Of a stretch of DNA of 64,000 nucleotides, positions 24,309 to 36,459 are shown piece after piece. The notes under the pieces were generated by a model. That model did no database searches and was not told the origin of the DNA. It was given only the letters and a program-made list of their open reading frames with translations. Within the stretch, counting starts at the first letter, position 1. Each line of letters begins with the position of its first letter. This DNA comes from Bostrychus sinensis (taxonomy: Eukaryota; Chordata; Actinopteri; Gobiiformes; Eleotridae): contig CM036240.1 of NCBI GenBank assembly GCA_020698575.1, forward strand, positions 22,787,711 to 22,851,710, read 5' to 3'. A program made the position numbers and the translations under genes.

Positions 24309-25600
24309 TTAGAGTCTTAGCAGTTTTGCAGATGATTCCTATCTCAATATGCTTTTAAGTGATTTATCGGCTAGCATAAAAAAAATCACATACTTTCTAA
24401 ATGAGTACAAAGAAATGAAACAAGTTAAATAAAAATAAGTCAAATTCATTTAAAAAAATTTCAAACACCTGAGGGGACAGGAAAAATCTGTAAAAACAAT
24501 ATTATGCAGCCTAAATATATACAAATCCGTATTTGAGATGGCTAACCAGACACAGTGCAGTGAGAGCCTGAGATGTCTCAAATCAATTGGACACGTTGGT
24601 CTACCACTTGTTATTCGGTTTGTTTCCCGGCACCATGGTGTTCTGGGTCAGAGAAGGGCCAACTATTGATTAGCAATTAGGACAAAGGAGAGAAGAAGCA
24701 ACTACTAACATTCATTTGTCTAATCTTTTTTAGGTTCCCTGTGATACAAAGAGAATATTCACAAAAGGATACACGGACTGCTTGGTATGCAACTTTGTAA
24801 AACGACTGTATTTGCTCAGATTCACACAGCTGTTTGGTGTAAGATGATGATATTTCTGTATTCCTTTGCCGACGGTCTTGGCACAGACTAGACGATGCCC
24901 TCTCGCTGTGACACATAGGCTGCGGTGTCAGGTATTGCGTGGGATGACCAACTACTGTCAGCTACTGTAGCACTCATCGCAAAGCTGGCATACGGGAAAG
25001 AAAATACACATGCGCTGATTCTGTGTAGGAGGTACTCCAGAGCAAGGTGCTAAATAGACGCTAAAAAGCATCTAAATGAACTGGCGGTGTTGGATTGTTG
25101 AGGTCTCTAATGAGATGTTTTAGCCTGATGTCAAATTTGAAAACATAGCACTTGCAAATGGAAAACCAGACAAATGAGAGTTTACATAAATATGTTTTTT
25201 TATTATCTAGGAAACTAAATTATTTTTAGTGTTTGAGGAAAAAACAATCACCTAATAGCATATTGTGATAGGAATCATCTGCAAAAACTAAAACCATGTA
25301 CAGTGGGCTCACCATGGGGCCAGGACTCCCCTGCAAAAGAGATTCTGAACCTCAGTGGGACTTTCCTGGTTAAAAAAAAAGGTAAAATAAAATTAAATTA
25401 AAAAAAAGAGACCATTAAAGCATTGTTCTCTTTCATTTTCATGGATTAAGTTTTATAAAACAAGGGAGCTTTGGCCAATAAGGGACGTTCACAACAGACT
25501 GATCTGCAGGACATTGGATTAATGGCTGCCGATAATAAGAAAGTGGCTTTTTCAACATTGGACATCTGCTTCCACAGTGGAACAAATATTGTGCCCAGGC

Positions 25601-25788
25601 TAGGGCTGCATCAAACGTTTATTTTGATAATTGATTTATCTGTGTTGGTAATAAACCCTAATCTCTGCAATTAACATGTTTAACATTCTATCAACACCCC
25701 ATTAGTGATTAATCAGTTATTAAATTAGTTTACTATTATTTCAATAATCGAATATAATTGATTTATCCAATTAGTTGTTGCAGCCCTG
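25601..25788. mobile_element. hAT-type MITE, 188 bp, with near-perfect 8-bp target duplication
   Basis: The ends are TAGGGCTGCATCAAACG and, reverse-complemented, CAGGGCTGCAACAACTAATT, the common fish hAT MITE terminus. The flanks GCCCAGGC (25593-25600) and GCCCAGAA (25789-25796) agree at 6 of 8 positions, as expected for an aged 8-bp target duplication. The interior is AT-rich with ATTAATC words. Confidence 0.85.
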
Positions 25789-25794
25789 GCCCAG

Positions 25795-26100
25795 AACTGA
25801 ATTCGCATCAGGAACTTTTTGTTCAGGAGTAAATGTTACTATAGTGAAGAATCCATTAAATATAACCAATTGTTACTTTACTGATCCCTTGTCGCTGGAG
25901 TTATTATCTTTAGCTATCTTTCGCATTGGTCCAAAATTGTCCAATAAAATTCCTGGACCCACACAGATCCAGATCATGCAAAAAAAAAAAAAACAATGCT
26001 GGCAAAAAGTACAACCTCCTTGGCACATAAAAAGATAAAAAAGTGAAATGTGGAGATACGTTTTGTTAATATCGTGGTATCTTGGGCTGCAGTTGGCCAT
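25795..26100 (+). repeat. Dispersed repeat, copy 3 of 4
   Basis: Carries GTTACTTTACTGATCCCTTG, and TTGGTCCAAAATTGTCCAAT followed by a CCTGGACCCACACAGATCCA block. The block matches the inverted copy at 53390-53700. A 13-nt A run lies at about 25980-25992. Confidence 0.55.
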
Positions 26101-26989
26101 TTTTACTGTACCTACTTAAATTATATAAAATCAGGAAAAGAAGCTATACTGTTGTCGGGGGGATAGAGAAATTGTGCGCACTGTACCTCCTATAAAAGCA
26201 AAAAAACTATGTCTCATATTTCCAGAGAGGGTGGTCAGCAGAGGCCCTTGGCAGACTGGAATTCTCCAGACAGCACAAGGCTGCAGAGCTGAAACCTGCA
26301 CATGACATCTGCTCTGACGCTGATGAAATTATGGAAAACGGCAGTGAATCTCAAGAGGACTCTGGGTGCCTGGAGTCATGCATCTAAGTGCTGCTGGACA
26401 AACCCCCATTCCTCTCCTCAACGCAATGCTGCCTCCTGACATTCACCATCCTGACAGCAACCGATCAAAATAACACTTATTTATTTATGCACACTTCCTG
26501 GAATCACATTTGGCCATAAGAAGACTACTTTCCTGGAAAAAATCAGACAGACTTCATCCACGGCATTGTGACATTGAGTTTCTGGGCAATGTACAATCAT
26601 CTGAGAGTTGGATGCTGTAACTCAATAGCATTTGTTTCATATAATAGTTTAATAGAATGGGCCTAGGAAGACAAGGCATTGACTGCTCAGTATTAAATGG
26701 CACTATTAGTCACCCAAACATTATTCAGATCTTTGCAACAGAATATATTTAGACAAATAAAGATATTGAATGTTAGCATTGTACTGAAGGCCTGTATTAT
26801 GTTATTCCTTGGAAGGATATATTTAACCTATCCCAGCAACTGTGGGCCTTAGGTGGCGTATACCATGGATAGTAGACAGTTAAATGATTGTCAGTCCATG
26901 GCCATTTGACTTTTGTTCTTTTTGTTTAGACAGGTAATTGACATGTTTTACCTGTAACCCTGTTCATAATTGTTGCTATAACAGCTGCT

Positions 26990-27330
26990 GCTTCCCACAC
27001 AGCGTAAAGTGGGGAGCTGGAGGGATTATTATTTCTCATTAAAGAGTAACTAGGAGCTGGGAAGGCCGAGGAAAGGGGGAGGCAGAGCAGTTGCTTTGGT
27101 AATGAGTACCCTGGCTCCCATAACAGAGGCTCGGCGGACGTGTGGTGGTCAAGGCAGTCGCCATGGGGCTAAGATGAGATCACACACTGCATAAGACCAC
27201 CAAACAGCCTTAATAATGCACAGTTTGGTTCTGTACTGCTGTTCGAGCTGTCAATCTACTGTGCACGAAGCCATGTTTGTCTAATCCAACAAGAGGGTTC
27301 TCCACTCCAAAGCATATTAATGAGATTTTC
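26990..27330. promoter_or_regulatory. Candidate intronic regulatory stretch next to exon 2
   Basis: Non-repetitive and GC-richer than its surroundings, with ATTATTATTTCTCATTAAAG and AACAGCCTTAATAATGCAC motifs. It lies 190-530 bp upstream, in plus coordinates, of the exon 2 donor. Call based on texture only. Confidence 0.25.
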
Positions 27331-27517
27331 AGAACTCATCTCCTCTTGAGGGCGGACAGCTACAAAACTACAAACAAGTGAACCTTTTCAAATTAATGCA
27401 TACAGTCGCCAGCTTTTGATTTTTCTTTTTGCAGCGTTTTGTTCAATAGCGCTCTACTAAAACAACGGAAAAAGAAAAATGAATAAGCTTGCAGCAATCA
27501 GTGAAGAAAAGGCTTAC

Positions 27518-27676
27518 CGTCAAAGCGTTTATGCCTGGAAACAAAGGTGCTCCTCAAATTGTGACTGATTTCATCCATCAAAGTCTCAAAGTCCTGTTTG
27601 CTCTGTTGGCCAAATTTGTCCTCCATTTCCTGGGTGCAGCACGTGTTTCCCTGTGGACATACTCGGAGATGCTCAC
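27518..27676 (-). CDS. gpc6: Glypican-6, coding exon 2
   Basis: This 159-bp exon completes codon 51, encodes residues 52-103 and opens codon 104. The acceptor is GTCTTGCAG|GTGAGC and the donor ACG|GTAAGC. It is phase 1 on both sides, so it could be skipped without shifting the frame. It carries the conserved N-lobe cysteines C57, C63 and C64 in VCPQGNTCC, then QEMEDKF and the FVSRHKRFD motif (95-103). CPQGNTCC looks a little GPC4-like while FVSRHKRFD is GPC6-like; the other exons settle the call for GPC6. In family structures these cysteines pair with others in the cysteine-rich lobe. Loss of the exon would remove three of the 14 conserved cysteines. Confidence 0.96.
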
Positions 27677-28329
27677 CTGCAAGACAAACACATTTCATGT
27701 ATGAGAAGCAGCATAATACAATCAACTGAGTGACCGAGTAGATAGAATTTAATCCATCTAAAGAACTGTGGTACTGAACTAATAAAAGTAAAAGATGTGA
27801 TTTTTTGGGGAAGACTTGAGGAAACACAAGGGCTTAAAACTAATGCTGTCCCAGGGCTGGTAACATTGGGCTGGAGACGAACAGAACTTATGGCTTCAGG
27901 ATGAAACACACAAGCCCTTAAGTCCAGTCACAGAGTATGAGGTGGACAGGCACAGTGTCAGCGCAAGACAACTCTGGCCTCGATCATAATAGCTCAAATA
28001 CAATTTACCAATGGTGCTCACTCGTGCTCCTGTCCCACTAATGCCCACACATTAGTGGTCTGCGCTGTGCCAGGGAGAGCGCGTCTTCTGTTTTCTGTAG
28101 ATGCGACGCAGAATTTGAAACAGGACAATGTTGGAAGTTGAAGCGGAGCAGAAGTCACTAGTGTGCACTGAAGAGGCAATTGGTTAAAACAAAACTCTGC
28201 AACACTGTCATCACATATATGCTGGTTTAAAGACGTGGAACAGACTCATTAAAGTCCAGTTTGAAAGACAGATGGAGTTCAGTAGAATACAAACCCGCCT
28301 TCAAATCAAGACATTAGTGTTGTATCTTT

Positions 28330-28684
28330 GTAAATGAGCTCTTTTATGAGCATTATCTTATTTTCAATGCCCCATCTGTGCACTAACACCACCACTCTTT
28401 CCCTCGCAAAAAGTTTGCACCTACTTCTCAAATGTGCTAAATTTACATACAGTTTTAGCTCCCATAGTCGTGAAAGTCAGATAGTGACTGCTAAACAACT
28501 TCATTTTCTCCGCCTTGAATTTTGCTCACTCTGGAGAAAACGTCCCATTTTACATTCATTGAGTCACAGAAGCAAAATCTGTGCTGCGTTCATTTAGCAC
28601 CTGAGAGAGACGCTAACCTCAGGGGCAAAAGAATTTATTCCACTTTTACCATATATTTATTTAATCTTTAATAAATCTGGCCCA
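28330..28684. mobile_element. Truncated copy of the GGCCAGATTTA-ended element
   Basis: The right end AATAAATCTGGCCC (28670-28683) and the inner TTTAGCACCTGAGAGAGACG match, inverted, the left part of 23159-24308. The opposite terminus was not found, so the left edge is approximate. Confidence 0.6.
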
Positions 28685-31412
28685 TAGTTTATAGCTCTTA
28701 TTATGTAAATCACTTTTATTTTAGGGATGCAAAGCAGATCTGTGGACAATTAAAAGTAACTAAATTCTTTCTTTTCTCAAAACATATTTAGTCCTCAAAA
28801 AGTGATGTGGCACTGCCTGCAGCTAAATGACTTCCCTCCAGTTTACACCAGCAGCAGCTGCGTATGAACTGCTTTCTGTTAAACCAGTCTATAATATATA
28901 ATTCACATTGGTGACAGGACACGAGCATCACACAAACGACTCGCCGCTCTGATGTTGTTATATTTTTCAAGCATCTCCACGGCAATCTGCAGAGCTACAG
29001 CCAGGGACACAGGAAACAGGCACCAAATGTCTAAATAAACTTCCTACACTTTCAAAATAAAGGCTCATAAAAACAGCGGTACTGTAAACCTCATTCATCG
29101 AGAAGTGAGTACTTGAGGGAGGGAAATGAAATGTAATTTGCAACACCAAGCAGCTATTTTTACAAGGACAACATGCAGAAATGGAAGGCATGGGGCTCAG
29201 TGCATACTACAGCTTTATGTTTCTGGTGAGTAGTCTGGAAAACAGAGGGGTAGGATCCACACAAGCAGCAGAGCAGCAGCAGGTCTGGCGCCCTCAGTGT
29301 AAACAGACGCTTTTAAAAAGACGCCCACAAATTGATCTGTTTCTGCGACGCCCCTGATGGAAATTCAGGGTTACAGCTATTGATTTAATTAATGACATAA
29401 GATGGATTGCTAATTTGCTGTATTCAAATGTTATTCTATGACAATAAAGCTCCAAGGATGTAACAGTCATACACGGAATCTGGTGGTAAGCTCATGTTTT
29501 TGGCAGCATATGGCCACAAAACGTGATACAGCTCAGTCACAAATTTAACAGATGGACAGTAAAATGACGTGTGTGTGTCTTGTTGAGGTTATTTAGTCAT
29601 GACTGCAGAGAGCAGGAAGTAATTTCACTGGTGTTTCTCATTTGGCCTGACAATAAGAGATATTATTGACTAGGGGTTATGAAATTCAAATCAGTGGAGA
29701 GAAGAGATAATACATTCATTTAAAATATTCTCTGTGCCCATTACATAATTGATGACATTGGGGAAATACCAAAGTGAATCAAAAGTTAATGGTCTACATC
29801 ATTCCATTTTCCCAAGCAGCCATTTTAGAAGTGCATAAGAAAAGGCAGACTCAGTCCACAACAGCTTTTATTTCTTCATTTCACAGCCTAAACCCAATAT
29901 CACTATGGGAGGGTGAGCACAACAGGAAATGGAATGGAAATACAATCCATTGATCAGACAGTCAAAAGAAGCCTTTGATAAACACGTGGCTGATTGTCAA
30001 CAAAGCAGGAATAAGGTCCAGCTATGGAAATGAACTAACGCCTCTTACGTTGGATGTGCCACCTGAGACTGACAGAAGCCTTGAGAGGTGGTAGTGTGTG
30101 GCAGGAGCAGGTGTCAGTGTGAGCAGTGGCGCCAATAAACCAGGCTCTGTTCCTTATTCCCCATTAGCCGAATTACTAGTATCTGTCATGAAAGACTGAA
30201 CAGCACTGAACCGCACATGATTTTCCTAAAAACATCTGTTATCTTCTGTAACTGGGTGGATAACAAAACATCAATTTTCAGTGTCTGTAGTGTCAAATAT
30301 TTAAAAAAATAAATTTATTTGATCAAATAAATTAGTTTAAATGTTCTTCTGACATAGCAGTTGTCAAATACTTTTTGTCCATAGAAATGGGAACATGGGG
30401 TGATGCTAATGTTTATATTTTTAAATGGGTAATATATTGACTATTATATATATATATAAAAAAAAAAAAAAACAATCAGAAAGAAAGCTGTAAAATGTCT
30501 CTAGAATAATCTACAATGGCAATAAGTCAGTTTGCTGAATTGTTGGTGTTTGCTGTGTCAGAAAAAAATCCCAACAATCTGAGAGTAGCCTTTTCTGGCT
30601 GGATACAGCTGCTGTGCTGCAGTAGTTAGCTCTAAACAGTTGACAAAATACATGTTTAATAAAGTCATAACCCATGGTCATGATGCTGTTATTGGTTCAT
30701 CTGTCAGCTTAATGTGCAGTAACTCTTAGCAGAGCTGGATGGCTGCACGTGGCACAATGAGACTCCTGGGTGTATACCTTAATAGATTTATTAGCAGAGT
30801 TAGAATGCATTTTATAGATAAAGTATGTTTTGAACTGTGGTGTTATGTAGTTGGTCACATGGTGTGACTCTCAAAACTGTGAAAAAAAGTCAGCAAATAA
30901 TTCCAAAATCATTAACAACATTGGTGGAACAGAAGGGGAAAATTTCATATTATTTTCATTATATTTTTTATTTAAAGATATATATTTTATAATATTTTCA
31001 TAACTATTTAAAAAGATACATTTTTCAAAAAGGTTAAAGCATTTTGCACAATGATTAATAAAAATAAGCGAAATGTAGCAAATATCAAAAGAGCAATAAT
31101 TCGCCTGTGTAGTGACCTGTGTTTATAAGAACTACAACAACATTAATATCTAGTTTTTGATTTATATAAAATTATTTACCCATCACACCATATGACAATG
31201 ATTTTCTGACTTTATTTTTTAAATATCAAATTTAAACAAAAAACTCAGTACAACATGAATATAGTTTTAGTCCTAAAATTTTAAGTTGGAAAAAAGAAGG
31301 TGCCATTATCTTTAAATACATTACCATCCTTTGTATTTCACTCTTAGTTGGGAGACCAGAATGTTTGTTCTGAATAATTATATGAAATATTCACTTAATA
31401 TTCACTCATCAC

Positions 31413-31626
31413 TTAAAGGTGCAATGAGCAGTATATATTTTTAATATTTCATAAAAATTACCCATGCGTCAAGACATGAGGTAAACCTGTTCACAGTAAT
31501 TTTATATAATGCCCAATTTGTTTATGTTTACATTTTTTTGTTTTGGTTCTAAAACTGCATTGGTGATTTAGACTGCAGTCCCGTTTTTAAACCAGTACGA
31601 GTGCATGCTGCTTCCAGGACCTTTAA
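31413..31626. mobile_element. Short MITE (TTAAAGGT ends), about 214 bp
   Basis: The left end TTAAAGGTGCAATGAGCAG and the right end, reverse-complemented as TTAAAGGTCCTGGAAGCAG, pair over about 8 terminal bases and then loosely. The layout resembles common fish MITEs. No coding content. Confidence 0.55.
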
Positions 31627-32254
31627 GAGGTAATATTAAGGCCGGCATTGATTTGTTTGTTGATTGATTTCTTAATCTCTAAGCAAGACAACTCAAAAAG
31701 TAAAGGTTGAATTTTAATGAAAGGTCAGTAATGGGCCAATGAATAAAATATTACTTTTTGGCTTAAGCTCAATGAACAGATTTAAGCTAGTAAGCTCCCT
31801 AATGCTCTGGCGGAGGTCTGCACCCTTTGAGTGCTATTAGTTAAATATAATTTTCACATTTTCAGCACAGTAAGTTTGATGTTATGTCCATGTGTCTAAC
31901 TAGGGCCTTCGTATGCTCTGGGTTGACTGGGAGAAGCTCAAACCAGAGCAATCAACAGCAGCAAAAAAGTGCAGAAATCTACGCTTCACATCACCAAGGC
32001 CTTGACCTTTGACCCCCAAAGTCATATTATCAAGCAGTCCTTTTCAAGGCCGAATTGATGTTTGTAGCAGAAACCACAATCCGCATCCACAATTCCAGGC
32101 TTTCTGCTGCAAGTTCATTCACTGAAGTAGCACACATGAGGTCACAGTGACCTTGGCCATAAATCACCAAATTTTTTAAAAGTTCAGAGAGGTCAATGTC
32201 AGACAATTGCAACATTATTCTTATGTTTTCCTTCTGCTGCGCTTGCCGTCGAGT

Positions 32255-32775
32255 TGAGCCATGGATGTATTATATTAACTGGATAATGAATATAGATAAT
32301 GAATGACGTCACAACCGTTGTTGTTTTCAATAGCTGTGCTCATTGGCGTGTGATGCCAAAAAGTTTTTTTTAATTCTGCGTTACTTCCACGTTGTGCGGC
32401 CCATAGAGCAGGCGCACTGCGGCCCTCAAGCGCGGTGTTGCTCTGTGTACCACGTGACCAACTCTGACCAATGGGTGCAATGGCGGGCTAGAGCGGTGAC
32501 GTCACAAACCATAAAAAGTAATTTTTTAGCCAAATTTAAGTTTTCGAAGAGGGAAAAAAGTTCATAGTTTGAAAAAAGACCATTTCACCAACCATTTTGG
32601 AAGCTGTAGGTGCCCTGTCAGCCGAACAACCAGGCGTTTCTTTTTACATTGCGCTCTATGGAAAAAATCCTTTCTGGGCCGCATTGGATTTTTCGCGAGG
32701 GGGGGAGTGGTAGAGGAGACGCACAGTTTGTGGGCATGGCAACCACAGAGACCAGGGAGTGGTATTAGCAAGTAG
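32255..32775 (+). repeat. Dispersed repeat with two CRE motifs, copy B
   Basis: Longer copy of the repeat at 11445-11880. It contains two full TGACGTCA palindromes (32304-32311 and 32497-32504) and a CACGTG E-box near 32452. The second CRE lies in the block GGGCTAGAGCGGTGACGTCA that both copies share. Open frames here are not recognisable proteins. Confidence 0.75.
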
Positions 32776-33109
32776 CAGTCAAGGCTAATTTTTGGAACGC
32801 AATTTAGCCTCATATTCTTTTACCATCTCAGCAAAAGTAATGTTTAGGACCACTACAATCTTCTCATAATCACACTGCGTGGGCTAGATTTCCCTGTAGT
32901 AAACATCCTTTTCTACCGGTTTGTCTGAACAGACCTTTCAGGCTCTGTAATTGGATGCGTTGAGCCCAAGTCAATTTTTTTTTACTTCACCTCAGCTTGG
33001 TGGCAAGCTTTGCACTGTAGAGCCATGCCGATGCTTTAACCAGGAACTTTAGGCCTGAGACATCCTGAACAGATCACGGAATATCATTAAACCTTACATC
33101 CATTAACTT

Positions 33110-33265
33110 TGGCCAATTTAGATCAACTAATTTACCTATACAGGTGTGTCTAGGAGGGAGCCAGGGAGGACATGCAAACTAGACACAGACAGATGGACAG
33201 CTCAAGGATCAAACCAACAATCTCCTTGCTGTGAAGCAGGGTTGCTACTCTGCCACCACGCACCT
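33110..33265 (-). mobile_element. SINE-like fragment, minus strand
   Basis: Read on the minus strand it begins with a tRNA-like head (GCGTGGTGGCAGAGTAGCAA, A-box-like) and a B-box-like GGTTTGATCC, then a CATGTCCTCCCTGGCTCCC block as in the 42124-42486 SINE. The distal body is missing or degraded. Confidence 0.6.
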
Positions 33266-33370
33266 TACAACTACCATTGCAAATTTCTTCTTTTAAAAAA
33301 TCAGCAGCATGAATGTACACAAAAAAAAAAAAAAAAAAAACGCTCCTTTGTTTCAAGAGACCAATGATCA

Positions 33371-33689
33371 TATCGCTTTAGGATACTTGTCACTGCAGCA
33401 AAGAAAGCCATAACTAAATGTTGGCTCAAAAGAGCTCTACTGTCAGTGTCCCTTTTGATGAGAACTGTCAATCATATCCACGTGATGGAGATGATGACGC
33501 CTCCTCCGCCTTCAACAGCATAAGATGGAAAATGTTGGAGGAAATGGGACAGTTTCACCCACTGCGGACAGTGAACTATATAAGGACAATGTGTGATCTG
33601 TGCATGTAAATGTGACCTTTCTCTTTTGTTTGTATTTTTATTTCTTGTATATATAAAAATCATCAAAAAATAAAGTAAAAAAAAAAGAA
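33371..33689 (+). mobile_element. 5'-truncated L1-type LINE, 3' end only
   Basis: The insertion is flanked by identical 11-bp copies of ACCAATGATCA (33360-33370 and 33690-33700), has an AATAAA signal (33669-33674) and ends in an A-rich tail, the marks of target-primed retroposition. Read from 33380 the frame gives AAKKAITKCWLK, then VNHIHVMEMMT, resembling the C-terminus of L1-clade ORF2. A stop then interrupts it before a DGKCWRKW remnant. It is about 319 bp long and non-functional. The 64-codon open frame at 33418-33609 is in a different frame and is a shadow. Confidence 0.85.
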
Positions 33690-34039
33690 ACCAATGATCA
33701 AGCATGATAACATAAACATAAACAGCATTTTAGCATGCCCATTAAGCTCTTCCATTCTGAATATACTTCTTAATGTTCATAGTATACAGTGATTAGTCAC
33801 TTCCAAAGAGAGAAACAGCTCTAAACAGATGGAAGATATAAAATCCACATGCGGCAGCCAAGCACAAGATGCTTTTAAATGAGTGTGCGCTGCGGTGGAT
33901 AAGCAGCACTTTGGTTTGTGAGCCGGACATTTTTTGGCTACCGGGGTCTACAAATGGAGCAGCAAGGTAGCATTTTAGCCTTGTAAACTTCCACCAGGAA
34001 TTTATAACCAACATATCCACACTTCACTGGCAGAATGAT

Positions 34040-34380
34040 TCTTTTCCAAAAATTCCAGAGCCTAATTAACATTAAACACATTTAGTATAGAAAATATGCG
34101 GCTCAGTGTCATATTATAATTGAATTAGCGACATCTCACAGTCATCATTAGATAATTAAAGAGCTGCTGGTGACCTAATGTAGACTGTTGGTCAACTGTC
34201 TTGTAGCATTAGCGTTTTAATTAGCAGGACGTATTGTGTACTAAGTGAATAGCAGTCATTTTGTGTCTAATTAAATCTATAATGGCTGTCACTTCACGCT
34301 AACAATGTGCTATGAGTGAATTATTAATAATAGTTTGTTTACTGTACGATAAGCACAGAGCTGCTGATAGACAGAAAAAT
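34040..34380. promoter_or_regulatory. Candidate intronic regulatory element, ATTA/TAAT-rich
   Basis: Non-repetitive with many homeodomain cores (CCTAATTAACATTAAAC, ATAATTGAATTAGCGAC, TTAGATAATTAAAGAGC, GCGTTTTAATTAGCAGG, GTCTAATTAAATC). This density over 340 bp in low-repeat surroundings resembles developmental enhancers. Conservation is not tested. Confidence 0.35.
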
Positions 34381-35140
34381 GCTTTTGTTTATAGAGTCAC
34401 ACTTTTCTGATCTTTTCTTTCCAGAAGCAGAACATAAATCTTATTTGTACAGTTGGCACAAAACATCTTCCAGTTTGTATAGAGGGCAAAAAGAGAAGTG
34501 GAACTTAAAAAAGGCACTACTCGATTCTCACAGTAAACCATAACTTTTGGAATTTGATAAGGCTTTTAAATCCTTTTCACATTTTTGCCTTTTCAGGTTT
34601 TGTGGTTTGTGTTTCCTTACTACTGCTTGGAATACTATAAAACTCATCAGGAAACATGTTACTGGTAAATCCCATTGGGTATATATTTAAGTACGGCCTT
34701 TAATCAGATGTCAGGGACAGCCATGAAGAAAAAAAACAAAACAATTTTGACACAACAACCCTTCTGTGCACTTCAGGAGTCTCAACAGAGCAAAACATCA
34801 CTTAAAAATAAGCCTGTCATACATCAACATATGGGAAGGAGCTTTCAAGGGACGTCACCACTCAGCAAAGTGCCATGACCCTCCTACCCAAGGTTAAAAC
34901 AGCGCCACATCATCTATCTACAGCAGCAACACAGACAGACCACTTACATTAACAGGATTCAGAAAGGGGCCTCTTACACCACAAAGCTCAAAGAACCTAA
35001 ATGTGTTCACGCAATGCCAGAAATCATAAAACAATTTCTTAAATACCTTGTATTCAGCAGGTCACCAGTGTTAAAATTTGACTGTGGCTTATACAAATTA
35101 ATATGAAAGTAACTGACCTATCAGCATGATGTATAACAAA

Positions 35141-35958
35141 AGGCGCTTTTTCACTGGATGGGAGTTTGGGATGGTTTGGTACAGGGAGCCTCAAAACCTG
35201 CTTGCGTTACAATTATTCTGTATCCAGAAGACCGGCTTCTGTTACGTAAACACTGATGTCACACAAGCGCAACAAAAGTTGTGCTAATAAATTAGATTTT
35301 AAAAAGTGTAGCCAATTGTTAAAACAGAAAGATGCTGGGATATATTTAATAAGAAGACGAGCGTAAATCCGGGTGTAGGGTGGGAGACAGGAGGTAAAGC
35401 TGCAGGTGAAAGTGATCCATATCTGACTTTTTTGCCCATATGTGACCTATATCTGATTTTGACAGTGTGAACAGTACAAATCTTATATTTTTTAAATGCG
35501 ACTCATATGTTCATATGTGCTCTTAAATCAGATTAGTATCTGATCTTTTACAATGTGACTGCAGTCTGAACGGCCAAGTCACATTTAATCTGACTGTAAA
35601 CAGATGCCACAATTCTGCTCTGGAGGAGGTGGGAACTGGACAGATCAAACAGGAACAAGCAACAGTGGTGGAGCGGGTTAAGTGGAAAAATAAGGTTTTG
35701 AACTTAATTAGTAGTTTGAGTAAAAATTAAATAAATAAAATTAAAAATATTCAGAAATTAAACTTTGAGGCACTTACAGATGTATTAATATCTGCCTTGA
35801 CATTCTAAAATTGTGTCAGTGAAGCCCCTCACATCACAGTTCCTCAACTCTTGGCTCCGTCATGTCTTCTTTTGCACATGCAGGTCACTTCGGGGCTGTA
35901 CGGGTCACACATGAGACTGATGGGAGTCACATTTAAACTGAAATATGAACCACCACTC

Positions 35959-35990
<32 letters not shown>

Positions 35991-36459
35991 ACTTGAACAT
36001 TAAGACCTGCAGTGTGAACGTAGCCTTAGCTACAGTAAAGAGAAGACTACTTTTGGTTTACTGCAAAACTTTCTGTGCATTAAATTCACTTCTCTGCTCC
36101 ACTTTAACACATTTGACAATATAACTACATGAGATGAAATATGAGAACCGTGCTTCGCTAAACCTGAAACAGCTGTTGCTAATATACACTAGCTTTATTT
36201 TTAATAAAAATCTGCACAACATTTAGCAATGGAATGTGCTTATCACATTCACAATTAAAAATAACATTTACCTATTTATTTCTGTTCTTTGGCTTGTTGT
36301 TTTTGCCTGAATGTTGATTCTTTCTCGTCCAATCAACGCGCAGCAGGTGCCAAAAGTAACACAGTTTGGTAGGTTTACTGGGGCCGCTTCAGACCGCTTT
36401 GGCAAGTGGAAACACCCCCAAACCGACCCGCACCATACCATCCCAGTGGAAAAGTGCCT
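35141..36459. mobile_element. Terminal-inverted-repeat DNA element (AGGCGCTTTTTCACTGG ends), with nested insert
   Basis: The left end AGGCGCTTTTTCACTGGATG pairs with the right end, reverse-complemented as AGGCACTTTTCCACTGGGAT. The right third (36280-36459) matches 19815-20065. A second element occupies about 35396-36028, so the host part is shorter than the 1.32 kb span. Probably hAT-like by its ends, but no clean 8-bp target duplication was found. Confidence 0.75.
35396..36028. mobile_element. Nested MITE with an A28 run
   Basis: The right end carries GACCTGCAGTGTGAACGTAG CCTTA and the left AAAGCTGCAGGTGAAAGTG, related by inversion around CTGCAG. The interior repeats ATCTGA/ATATCTGATTTT words. 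A run of 28 A lies at 35959-35986. The left terminus is degraded, so that edge is approximate. Confidence 0.55.

Larger units (their letters stand above)
14804..27517 (-). other. gpc6: gpc6 intron 2 (12714 bp)
   Basis: Bounded by donor ACG|GTAAGC (GT at 27516-27517) and acceptor CCCAG (AG at 14804-14805). It holds a minus-strand SINE (15240-15500), several transposon relics (19586-20065, 22100-22755, 23158-24308, 25601-25788, 25795-26100) and three candidate non-coding regulatory stretches (16700-16930, 18120-18560, 26990-27330). The segments 15500-16140, 16930-18100, 18600-19580, 20420-21290, 22760-23157 and 24310-25600 show nothing I can name. Confidence 0.9.

Noticed and set aside
33418..33609. 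64-codon open frame
   Set aside because: Out of frame with the recognisable L1 ORF2 trace in the same insertion; a shadow frame.
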